This document shows, one piece after another, positions 7,770 to 13,711 of a stretch of DNA of 13,711 nt. Below the pieces are notes generated by a model, which was given only the letters and a program-made list of their open reading frames with translations, did no database searches and was not told the origin of the DNA. The position numbers were made by a program, and so were the translations under genes. The stretch's first letter is position 1. Every line of letters starts with the position of its first letter. Source of the stretch: Candidatus Sumerlaeota bacterium (GTDB lineage Bacteria > Sumerlaeota > Sumerlaeia > JADFCT01); assembly GCA_026398575.1 (NCBI GenBank), contig JAPLSP010000066.1, forward strand, positions 1 through 13,711. Reading direction: 5' to 3'.

Positions 7770-9425
7770 ATGGATAGTTCAAATTCCAGAATTCCGAATT
7801 TGGAACCGATCGTCCTGGCGCTGATGCTGGCGGCCTGCCTGTTCAATGTGGGTTTGCCGCTGCCGGGGATATGCGTTCGGTTGACGGAAATTTGTTTTTT
7901 CGCACTGGCGGCAGCCTGGCTATGCAGGATTGACGATTTACGATTTACGATTGACGATTCAAATTCGCACACGGCAGGCGGCAATGACCTCAGTAATAAC
8001 ATTCAATTCGATGCGATGAAATCACAATCGTCAATCGTCAATCGTCAATCGTCAATCTCGGATCGCGAATCGTCCATCGTCCATCGTCCATCGTCCATCG
8101 GGTATCACCAATCTGCAATCCGCAATCCGCAATCCGCAATCCTGCTCTGGTTGGTTGCCGGCGGCTATCTGATATTTTTGATTGTTGCATCTTATGGTCG
8201 CGGATTGGGAAGCGTGCGTTTTGAGATCGAGGCGATGCTGGCGGGGGCGATTGCGTTGTGTTGGGCGCGGCGCGTTTCAGATCGTGCAATCATCATGGCG
8301 GCAAGCATAGCCATTCTGATCGCAGGTATGGCGGCGCTGGCGCTGGCGGCGATTGGCATTCGCGGCATCTGGTTTTATGGAGCGGGCGCGCCGTGGACGG
8401 TGATCCCGATGGCGCAAGGCGCCTCCGCGGCGTCGCGCGGTTATCTAGGCTTTCTAGGCTCCCTGGAAATCGGCGGCGTCTTTGGCCATAAAAACTTCCT
8501 TGCCGCTTTTCTTGTTCTGGCGTTGCCAGTGAGCATCGCAGGAATTTTTCAGCGTGAATGCAATACGATCGGGCGGCCATTGCGGTTGTTGTCGCTCTGT
8601 GCGTTTGTGGTTGGCGTTATAGTTTTGCTCCTGACGGGGGCGCTGTTCGGGATTGCCGCAGCTGCGTTGTCCTTGGCGATTGCGGCTGTCAGCTGGTTAG
8701 GCGATAAGGCAAGGACAGCAAGGACAGCAACGACCACAACGACATCACCATCATTTGATCAGCCATCCGATCTTGCCAATCCGCAATCCGCAATCCACAA
8801 TCCGCAATCCGCAATCCGCAATCCGCAATCCACAATCGTCAATCGTCAATCGTCAATTCCCATTTCGCAATCGTCAATTGTCAATCGTCAATCCTCAATC
8901 CTCAATATTCCTTTGATCATCGCCGCCGTGGCATTGTCTCTTCTGATAAGCGTGCTGATTTTTTCGGGGCGCGCCGAGGCTCTCATGGAGGGTAAGTGGA
9001 GCGGTTCGCTCGAGGCGCGCGCATATTTATGGGATAAAGGCCGCGAGATCGTGGCCGAGCATCCCTGGCTCGGGATCGGGCGTGTGGGATTGCTCGATGA
9101 AATCGCCGGCGGCTTTCCCCATGCTCATAATTTGTTCCTGATGAAGTTCATAGAAACGGGAGTCTTTGGCGGCGCGCTGTTTGCGGCGCTTATCCTGATT
9201 GTTCTGACAGCGGCGCTCCATGCGCTTTTTGGAGCGGGATGGGGAACAGCGGGATACAGCGCCCCGCGAGCCGCCTTGGGCGCGGGTTTAATTGCGTTCG
9301 CGCTTTATTCGCTGACCGATTATTTCTACAACGAGCCGCCGCTGATGATGCTCTTCTGGCTGGCGGCGGGCATCGCCCTGGGCGCGCGACCTCAGCCGAT
9401 TCCGCCCAAGGCCTCTTCGAAATAG
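7770..9425 (+). CDS. O-antigen ligase/polymerase-like membrane protein (Wzy_C type) expanded by heptamer repeats (551 aa)
   Basis: Probable inner-membrane glycosyl transfer protein joining or polymerising lipid-linked polysaccharide. About 11-12 hydrophobic segments are visible, at roughly 11-30, 35-50, 123-143, 150-165, 170-198, 240-260, 273-310 (two), 383-402, 455-488, 500-520 and 528-545. GGVFGHKNFLAA (about 231-242) and HPWLGIG...PHAHN (to 454) followed by ETGVFGG match the Wzy_C/O-antigen ligase pattern. The loop of about 403-455 fits the periplasmic catalytic loop. Residues about 86-125 and 337-381 are repeat-derived (NRQSSIV, NPQSAIR), adding about 85 residues to a family of about 400-470. 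By hydrophobicity and charge both insertions fall in cytoplasmic loops, leaving the periplasmic loop intact. The start is uncertain: no good ribosome site precedes the ATG at 7770, and TTG at 7800 is in frame. WaaL versus Wzy cannot be decided. Confidence 0.82.
   Translation: MDSSNSRIPNLEPIVLALMLAACLFNVGLPLPGICVRLTEICFFALAAAWLCRIDDLRFTIDDSNSHTAGGNDLSNNIQFDAMKSQSSIVNRQSSISDRESSIVHRPSSIGYHQSAIRNPQSAILLWLVAGGYLIFLIVASYGRGLGSVRFEIEAMLAGAIALCWARRVSDRAIIMAASIAILIAGMAALALAAIGIRGIWFYGAGAPWTVIPMAQGASAASRGYLGFLGSLEIGGVFGHKNFLAAFLVLALPVSIAGIFQRECNTIGRPLRLLSLCAFVVGVIVLLLTGALFGIAAAALSLAIAAVSWLGDKARTARTATTTTTSPSFDQPSDLANPQSAIHNPQSAIRNPQSTIVNRQSSIPISQSSIVNRQSSILNIPLIIAAVALSLLISVLIFSGRAEALMEGKWSGSLEARAYLWDKGREIVAEHPWLGIGRVGLLDEIAGGFPHAHNLFLMKFIETGVFGGALFAALILIVLTAALHALFGAGWGTAGYSAPRAALGAGLIAFALYSLTDYFYNEPPLMMLFWLAAGIALGARPQPIPPKASSK
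7930..7957 (-). repeat. Heptamer array 1, opposite orientation, within ligase-like gene
   Basis: Four 7-base units, TTGACGA, TTTACGA, TTTACGA, TTGACGA, are the reverse complement of the TCGTCAA-type unit used in the other arrays. They encode IDDLRFTIDD (about residues 54-63). The TTTACGA variants and the following TTC avoid the in-frame TGA that a pure TTGACGA array creates. Confidence 0.8.
8026..8144 (+). repeat. Heptamer array 2 (17 units in register) within ligase-like gene
   Basis: Seventeen consecutive 7-base units occupy exactly 119 bases. The order is four AATCGTC, two variants, one AATCGTC, three CATCGTC, one CATCGGG, one TATCACC, one AATCTGC, three AATCCGC and one AATCCTG. Variants occur in blocks, as expected of local slippage or unit duplication. 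The array encodes a Ser/Gln/Arg/Ile-rich stretch in a predicted cytoplasmic loop. Confidence 0.92.
8778..8910 (+). repeat. Heptamer array 3 (19 units in register) within ligase-like gene
   Basis: Nineteen consecutive 7-base units occupy exactly 133 bases. AATCCGC units, with two AATCCAC, come first, then AATCGTC units, then AATCCTC and decayed variants. The encoded peptide cycles through NPQSAIR and NRQSSIV. It follows a basic WLGDKARTARTA segment and precedes the next membrane helix, consistent with a cytoplasmic loop. Confidence 0.92.
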
Positions 9426-9443
9426 CGTGGAAAGAAAAAAAAG

Positions 9444-9486
9444 GGAATGAAAAAAGCGTGGACAGTCTGCAGGCTGCGGATTCATA
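9444..9486. repeat. Left copy of 43-bp direct repeat flanking the restriction-modification gene
   Basis: The first 24 bases (GGAATGAAAAAAGCGTGG and six more) are identical to 12658-12681. The whole 43-base segment matches 12658-12700 at 38 positions. It starts 18 bases after the stop of the ligase-like gene. Its reverse strand would read MNPQPADCPRFFHS, close to MNPAPSDCPRFFHS in the other copy. Confidence 0.85.
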
Positions 9487-9503
9487 TTGCTCGCAATATA
9501 TCC
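9478..9503. other. Hairpin after the left direct repeat
   Basis: GGAT-tc-ATATTGC-tc-GCAATAT-ATCC forms an 11-bp stem with a two-base bulge and a nominal two-base loop (a four-base loop if the closing pair opens). No T-run follows, so it is not a simple intrinsic terminator. Confidence 0.5.
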
Positions 9504-9560
9504 TTAGTGGGGAAAATGCTTTGAGATAAAATCAAGTGTTCTTTTGATAAAGGCAAGAAT

Positions 9561-12500
9561 ATGATCCGGAAATCATTCGACCAAGCGAAGGATGAGATCG
9601 CCAAGCTGTGCCAATACTTCGCGACTAACCGGCAGGCGTTTCTTGCCTTCGGAGTCAAGGAAGCCCACGTTCGCCAGTCGCTGATAGATCCATTCTTTGA
9701 AGCCCTGGGCTGGGATGTGCGGAATACGGCGATGATTGCTCCCCAGTACCGTGAGGTAATTCCCGAAGCCAGCCTTGATGTGGAAGGCCAGCAGAAGGCG
9801 CCGGACTACACCTTTCGTGTTGGCACGCTGCCGAAGTTCTACGCCGAAGCAAAGAAGCGCGGCACAAACATTCAAGAGGACCCCGGTCCCGCTTATCAGC
9901 TTCGCCGCTACGGATGGAGCGCCAAGGTTCCCTTATCTATCTTGACCGATTTCGAGGAGCTCGGCATTTACGATTGCGCCTCCCGCCCGCAACCCAGCGA
10001 CAAAGCAAGCCATGCCCGAATCCAATACTTTCGCTTTGAGGAATATTCCGACCGCTGGCGCGAACTATGGGATGTTTTTTCCCGTGACGCAGTCTGGTCC
10101 GGCGCCTTTGACCAGTACGCCGCGTCCAAACGCAAGCGCGGCACATCCGAAGTGGATGACGAGTTTCTGAAGGAAATCGAAGGCTGGCGCGAAGCGCTCG
10201 CCCGCATTATCGCCCTTCGTAACACAAACTTGTCTTCCGATGACCTGAACGCCGCTGTCCAGCGCACGATAGACCGCGTGGTGTTTTTGCGCATGGCCGA
10301 AGACCGCGGCTTGGAGCCTTATGGACAACTGCTGAAATTGTGTGAGCGGCCCGAGATATACGACCGCTTCATGCGCGACGTGTGTCGGCGCGCTGACGAT
10401 AAGTATAACTCCGGGTTGTTTCACTTTCAAAAGGAATCCGGCGTGTCGGAACCGCCCGATGGAATCACGCCTCATCTTGCGGTGGATGACAAGGTTTTTA
10501 AGCCAATCATTCAGAGCCTTTATTTCGCCCACGGTTCGCCCTATCACTTCGGTGTCCTCCCCGTCGAAATCCTCGGAACCGTTTATGAACGCTTCCTGGG
10601 CAAAGTCATCCGGCTGACAAGCGGGCATCAGGCGAAGGTCGAAGAAAAGCCCGAAGTACGCAAGGCCGGCGGCGTTTACTATACGCCCGCCTATATCGTG
10701 GATTACATCGTCAAGCATGCCGTCGGGCGACGGATTGAGGGCAAAAGCCCCATGCAATTGGCGGGATTGCGAAACGGCAAACAGCCTTTCCGCATGCTCG
10801 ATATTGCGTGCGGAAGCGGGTTGTTTTTATTGGGAGCGTATCAGTTCCTATTGGATCAATGCCTGAAGTGGTATCTTGAACATAGTCCTCAAAAACATAA
10901 GAAAGCGGTACATAACGGAACGCGTTCCGGGCAGTGGCGGTTGACCATCGAAGAGAAGAAACGCATCCTGATCACGCATATTTTTGGCGTTGACATTGAT
11001 CCCCAGGCGGTCGAGGTGACCAAACTGTCGCTGCTGCTTAAGGTGCTGGAAGGAGAGAATGATGTCTCGCTGGTCAAGCAACTTACGCTTTTCCAGGAGC
11101 GCGCTTTGCCTAACTTGGCCGAAAATATCAAATGCGGCAATTCCTTGATCGGTCCTGATTACTTCACGGGCAAACTGATTCATGACCCTGATGAGATGAA
11201 GCGAGTCAATCCGTTTGACTGGAAGACGGCATTCCCCGATGCGATGAAGGCCGGCGGATTTGACTGCATCATTGGCAATCCGCCGTATATCCGCATCCAA
11301 ACGATGAAGGAGTGGGCGCCGCTGGAGGTTGAAATCTATAAAGAACTATACCGCGCCGCCAACGCGGGCAATTACGACATCTATGTCGTCTTCATCGAGC
11401 AAGGCTTGAATCTGTTGAATTCCAAAGGCCTGCTCGGCTTCATCTGCCCTCACAAGTTTTTCAATTCCAAGTATGGCGAGCCAATACGGGATATCATCGC
11501 CAAGGGAAGGCATCTTTCCCATGTTGTACGCTTTGGAGCGAACCAAGTATTTGCAGGCGCAACGACATATACTTGCCTTCTATTCTTGGGTAAAATGCCG
11601 GAGTCCAAGTGCCAGTTTGCTGAGGCCAATGATTTGACCGCATGGCGCGCGGAGGGAATAGCAGCAAAAGGACAGGTGAGTTTAGACCATGTTACAAGTA
11701 ATGCCTGGAACTTCTATGTGGGGCGGGGGAAAGGCTTGGGCTCAAAGCTTTCGGCGATGTCCAGTAAGCTGGGTGATGCAGCCGATATTTTCGTCGGCCT
11801 TCAAACAAGCGCTGATGATGTTTACATCATGGATTTCGTCAGCGAAACCAGCCGGACATATCGTCTAAGATCCCAATCCCTCTCCCGGGAATGGATATTT
11901 GAGAAGGACCTTCTCTTCCCTCTTGTGAGCGGAACGGACGTCAGCCGATATGACCGTCTGCCCAACCGCCAGTATATCTTATTCCCCTATGCCGTTCGGG
12001 ATGAACGGGCTGAGCTGATTGACTTCGAGGCGCTCCAGCGCACTTTCCCCAAAACGGCAGCTTATCTTTCCGAAAACAAAAAGAGGCTCGAAGGCCGGGA
12101 GAAGGGATCATTCAAGGATGCTAAATGGCATCGCTTTGGACGAAGCCAAAATCTTGGCATTCAACAACGTCCAAAACTATGTGTGCCAAGATTAGTCGAA
12201 CATCTTCACGCTGCTTATGACCATGATGGAAGCCATTTTCTGGATAATGTGGATGTTGGAGGCGTGACTTTCAAAGCGGCGTTTTCCAATCAAGGGCTTG
12301 GCTACCTCCTGACGTTGCTAAATAGCCGGCTGATGCAATGGTACTTTCCCCAGATTAGCGCGCCTTTTCGAGGCGGCTGGTGGTCTGCGAACCGGCAATT
12401 CCTGTCATTACTTCCTGTTCGCATCATTGACTTCGAGAATGTTAATGATGCGGCCATTCACCGCCAACTTGCGGTCTTGACTGATTCCATACAAAAGCTG

Positions 12501-12650
12501 TATTGCCAACTCGCCTCCGCAAAGTCTTCTCCTCAGAAGACTGTTATTCAACGACAGATTGACGCGACGGATGCGGAGATTGACCGGCTGGTGTATGACC
12601 TGTATGGACTAACGGACAAAGAAATCGCCATTGTGGAAGGCGAACAATGA
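9561..12650 (+). CDS. Single-chain Eco57I-like (type IIG) restriction endonuclease-adenine methyltransferase (1029 aa)
   Basis: Predicted to recognise one DNA site, methylate adenine at N6 with S-adenosylmethionine, and cut unmodified DNA. The N-terminal nuclease shows a PD-(D/E)xK pattern, Pro81-Asp82 then Glu96-Ala97-Lys98 (AEAKK). A helical connector follows to about residue 340. The methyltransferase has a GVYYTPxYIVDYIV segment near 370, motif I DIACGSG at 414-420 (cofactor binding) and motif IV NPPY at 573-576 (catalytic). Target recognition probably spans about 739-1000, with YLLTLLNSRLMQWY near 915 and PFRGG near 934 as in TaqI/Eco57I-type C-termini. The length of about 1000 fits the family, and no separate R, M or S gene is needed or seen. 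All key motifs are intact, so it may be active. It is bracketed by direct repeats and followed by a toxin-antitoxin pair, which suggests a transferable defence cassette. Target sequence unknown. Confidence 0.92.
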   Translation: MIRKSFDQAKDEIAKLCQYFATNRQAFLAFGVKEAHVRQSLIDPFFEALGWDVRNTAMIAPQYREVIPEASLDVEGQQKAPDYTFRVGTLPKFYAEAKKRGTNIQEDPGPAYQLRRYGWSAKVPLSILTDFEELGIYDCASRPQPSDKASHARIQYFRFEEYSDRWRELWDVFSRDAVWSGAFDQYAASKRKRGTSEVDDEFLKEIEGWREALARIIALRNTNLSSDDLNAAVQRTIDRVVFLRMAEDRGLEPYGQLLKLCERPEIYDRFMRDVCRRADDKYNSGLFHFQKESGVSEPPDGITPHLAVDDKVFKPIIQSLYFAHGSPYHFGVLPVEILGTVYERFLGKVIRLTSGHQAKVEEKPEVRKAGGVYYTPAYIVDYIVKHAVGRRIEGKSPMQLAGLRNGKQPFRMLDIACGSGLFLLGAYQFLLDQCLKWYLEHSPQKHKKAVHNGTRSGQWRLTIEEKKRILITHIFGVDIDPQAVEVTKLSLLLKVLEGENDVSLVKQLTLFQERALPNLAENIKCGNSLIGPDYFTGKLIHDPDEMKRVNPFDWKTAFPDAMKAGGFDCIIGNPPYIRIQTMKEWAPLEVEIYKELYRAANAGNYDIYVVFIEQGLNLLNSKGLLGFICPHKFFNSKYGEPIRDIIAKGRHLSHVVRFGANQVFAGATTYTCLLFLGKMPESKCQFAEANDLTAWRAEGIAAKGQVSLDHVTSNAWNFYVGRGKGLGSKLSAMSSKLGDAADIFVGLQTSADDVYIMDFVSETSRTYRLRSQSLSREWIFEKDLLFPLVSGTDVSRYDRLPNRQYILFPYAVRDERAELIDFEALQRTFPKTAAYLSENKKRLEGREKGSFKDAKWHRFGRSQNLGIQQRPKLCVPRLVEHLHAAYDHDGSHFLDNVDVGGVTFKAAFSNQGLGYLLTLLNSRLMQWYFPQISAPFRGGWWSANRQFLSLLPVRIIDFENVNDAAIHRQLAVLTDSIQKLYCQLASAKSSPQKTVIQRQIDATDAEIDRLVYDLYGLTDKEIAIVEGEQ

Positions 12651-12762
12651 AAAATATGGAATGAAAAAAGCGTGGACAGTCAGACGGCGCCGGATTCATA
12701 GTTCCACCAATATGATTGTGGCAAACGTGTAGATTATAAATTATTGTAGGATTTAGACGCTT
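12651..12762. other. Spacer between restriction-modification gene and PIN toxin
   Basis: It holds the right direct-repeat copy and an imperfect hairpin at 12704-12721 (CCAcCAAT-atg-ATTG-TGG). An AT-rich stretch follows, with TATAAA at 12735-12740 that could be a -10 box although no well-spaced -35 is evident. AGGA at 12748-12751 is a weak ribosome site for the ATG at 12763. Confidence 0.45.
12658..12700. repeat. Right copy of 43-bp direct repeat flanking the restriction-modification gene
   Basis: Same orientation as the copy at 9444-9486: 24 identical bases at the left, 38 of 43 overall, ending in the shared GGATTCATA. It starts seven bases after the stop of the restriction-modification gene. 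The two copies therefore enclose exactly one gene. Confidence 0.85.
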
Positions 12763-13218
12763 ATGACGGTCAAGTTTAGAGTCTATGCTGACACGTCTGT
12801 AATCGGTGGCTGCTTGGATGAGGAATTCGCCAAGGAGAGTTTGGCATTGCTGGAGATGGCCAAACAAGGCGAAGTATTTTTGGTCGTTTCCGCTCATCTC
12901 GCCGATGAGCTGCTGGCGGCGCCCGATGAGGTTAAAGCAATCTTTGACTCACTTCCGGACCATTGTCTTGAGCGGGTTCCAATCACGGAAGAAGTACTGG
13001 CGCTTCATGAATGCTACATGCAGGCGGAAATTCTTGGGCCCGCTTGTTCTGACGACGCTCTGCATGTAGCAATCGCAACAGTAGCCCGCGTTGACCTCAT
13101 CGTGAGCTGGAATTTCCGCCATATTGTCCACTTTGATAAAATAAGGCGCTTCAACGCCATCAATTTGTTTCAGGGATATCCCACGATGGACATTCGAAGC
13201 CCCAAGGAGGTTGTGTGA
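12763..13218 (+). CDS. PIN-domain toxin, VapC-like ribonuclease (151 aa)
   Basis: Likely a Mg-dependent endoribonuclease toxin of a type II toxin-antitoxin pair. YADTSVIGG places Asp10 as the first metal ligand. Glu49 (ADELLAAP) and Asp98 (SDDALHVAIA) supply further acidic residues, and DLIVSWNFRHIV (111-122) is the typical last PIN motif. The length suits a single PIN domain of about 130-150 residues. The next small gene begins one base after its stop, with its ribosome site inside the last codons here, so the two are probably cotranslated. Toxin-before-antitoxin order is the reverse of classic vapBC. The base composition seems more AT-rich than the PFP region, in line with an acquired module. 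The fold call is strong; the RNA target is unknown. Confidence 0.88.
   Translation: MTVKFRVYADTSVIGGCLDEEFAKESLALLEMAKQGEVFLVVSAHLADELLAAPDEVKAIFDSLPDHCLERVPITEEVLALHECYMQAEILGPACSDDALHVAIATVARVDLIVSWNFRHIVHFDKIRRFNAINLFQGYPTMDIRSPKEVV
13204..13210 (+). promoter_or_regulatory. Strong ribosome binding site of the putative antitoxin gene
   Basis: A full AAGGAGG lies nine bases before the ATG at 13220 and inside the toxin coding sequence. It selects ATG 13220 over the in-frame TTG at 13211, and suggests the antitoxin is translated more strongly than the toxin, whose own site is weak. Confidence 0.8.
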
Positions 13219-13219
13219 C

Positions 13220-13432
13220 ATGACCAAATCAAAGAAATTCGATTGCATCCAAATGAAGGACGCCATCCAAGCGCGGCATACGCAGGAATATAAGGAAATG
13301 ACACCTGCAGAGCGCTGGAAAATTGTAGAGCGGAACCTGGCAGTATCCAATGACAAGGTTGCGAGGAAGTGGCGATCTATAAAGCCAACGACTGTGCCTG
13401 CCACAGTTTCGTTGGAAATTGCCCAGCGCTGA
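13220..13432 (+). CDS. Small basic protein, probable antitoxin partner of the PIN toxin (70 aa)
   Basis: Begins one base after the toxin stop, with a consensus ribosome site, so the two genes form an operon. The protein is short, charged and predicted helical. KKFDCIQMKDAIQ (5-17) resembles the N-terminal FDCVxMKxxIQ motif I remember in small proteins paired with PIN toxins, followed by MTPAERW in place of the usual M(T/S)xEE segment. No AbrB, RHH or Xre DNA-binding motif stands out. The C-terminal part, RKWRSIKPTTVPATVSLEIAQR, has no familiar ending. A TTG start at 13211, overlapping the toxin, would add three residues but is less likely. The role is inferred from position and size. Confidence 0.68.
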   Translation: MTKSKKFDCIQMKDAIQARHTQEYKEMTPAERWKIVERNLAVSNDKVARKWRSIKPTTVPATVSLEIAQR

Positions 13433-13621
13433 TGATCTTGGCGGGCTTCATTATCCTCATTTTCAATCCAAGAACGTATATATATTCTACCACTCAAGCA
13501 GCGGCAATGAATGACAATCACACAAAAGAACAGGATATAGCGATATGAGAGTTTTGGGCGCCCTCGCACACATTAGCCCAACTTTGACATCGCGCTACTT
13601 ATTTTGACGAAATTTCAGCCC
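13433..13621. other. Intergenic region downstream of the toxin-antitoxin pair
   Basis: AT-rich; contains TATATATA near 13479-13488. No gene, terminator with U-tract, or repeat is clear. The minus-strand open frame covering much of this and the PIN gene is antisense to a supported gene and was not accepted. Confidence 0.4.
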
Positions 13622-13711
13622 CTAATCGGTCCTAAGTTCAATATTCTCAATAGGTGTCTCTTCATAATTTTCAAAATAGTGACGAATGGATTGCATTTTT
13701 CCCTTGACGGA
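13622..13711 (-). CDS. Possible C-terminal end of a minus-strand gene running off the right border
   Basis: Read from the right border leftward, an open frame of 29 codons ends at a TAG (complement of 13622-13624). It encodes a charged peptide containing MQSIRHYFENYEETPIENI. The composition is protein-like, and convergent placement after the antitoxin is plausible. Too little is visible to name a family, and it could be chance in AT-rich DNA. Confidence 0.3.
   Translation of the reverse strand, partial: SVKGKMQSIRHYFENYEETPIENIELRTD

Larger units (their letters stand above)
9426..9560. other. Spacer before the restriction-modification gene
   Basis: Purine-rich sequence holding the left copy of the flanking direct repeat (9444-9486), a hairpin, and the leader of the next gene. 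TTGAGA at 9521-9526 could be a -35 box, but no good -10 lies at the right distance. AAAGG at 9549-9553, seven bases before the ATG at 9561, is a modest ribosome site. Confidence 0.45.

Noticed and set aside
8026..8910. CRISPR array
   Set aside because: Units are 7 bp and contiguous with no spacers; this is a simple tandem repeat.
7770..9425. Ligase-like gene as a pseudogene broken by repeats
   Set aside because: The frame stays open through all arrays and the conserved Wzy_C motifs follow intact after the last one.
9444..9486. Direct repeat as intrinsic terminator
   Set aside because: On the + strand no T-run follows a stem. On the minus strand the T-run is not preceded by a stem conserved in both copies.
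9521..9550. Promoter TTGAGA with TTGATA or TGATAA
   Set aside because: The -10 candidate matches the consensus poorly, so it is mentioned only as a possible -35.
12949..13569. 206-codon minus-strand frame over the PIN pair
   Set aside because: Antisense to the PIN toxin and partner, which have family motifs and ribosome sites; no motif of its own.

Overview
The window looks like chromosome of an uncultured, moderately GC-rich Gram-negative-type bacterium. Evidence for this is a secreted giant with Thr/Ser-Pro linkers and a dockerin-like end, an O-antigen ligase-type membrane protein, and a PPi-type phosphofructokinase. The style recalls candidate phyla such as Sumerlaeota, Hydrogenedentota, Omnitrophota or the PVC group. 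That placement is from memory of protein style only and is tentative. There is no rRNA, tRNA, transposase or CRISPR array.

Layout, left to right. Positions 1-290 hold a nested inverted repeat and the leader of the first gene. Positions 291-5720 encode an 1809-residue secreted multidomain protein: signal peptide, PEGA-like beta module, beta/Gly-rich cysteine-containing region, about 500 residues of helix, beta/FN3-like region, two Pro-rich linkers, two InlB-B-like modules and one dockerin-type calcium loop. Positions 5721-5965 hold a 27-bp perfect palindrome inside a second nested inverted repeat. Positions 5966-7627 encode diphosphate-fructose-6-phosphate 1-phosphotransferase. Positions 7628-7769 hold a short decamer repeat. 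Positions 7770-9425 encode an O-antigen ligase/polymerase-like membrane protein whose reading frame has absorbed arrays of 7-bp tandem repeats. Positions 9561-12650 encode a single-chain Eco57I-like (type IIG) restriction-modification enzyme, flanked on both sides by copies of one 43-bp direct repeat. Positions 12763-13432 hold a toxin-first PIN-domain toxin-antitoxin pair. A possible minus-strand gene end lies at the right border.

All confident genes lie on the + strand, but long, structured intergenic regions suggest mostly separate transcription units. Only the PIN pair looks translationally coupled. The left part combines a cell-surface or secreted product with central glycolysis; the right part (ligase, restriction-modification, toxin-antitoxin) resembles an accessory surface/defence region. 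The most unusual points are the frame-neutral heptamer arrays inside the ligase gene, the paired palindromic elements around the giant gene, the direct repeats bracketing the restriction gene, and the architecture of the giant itself.
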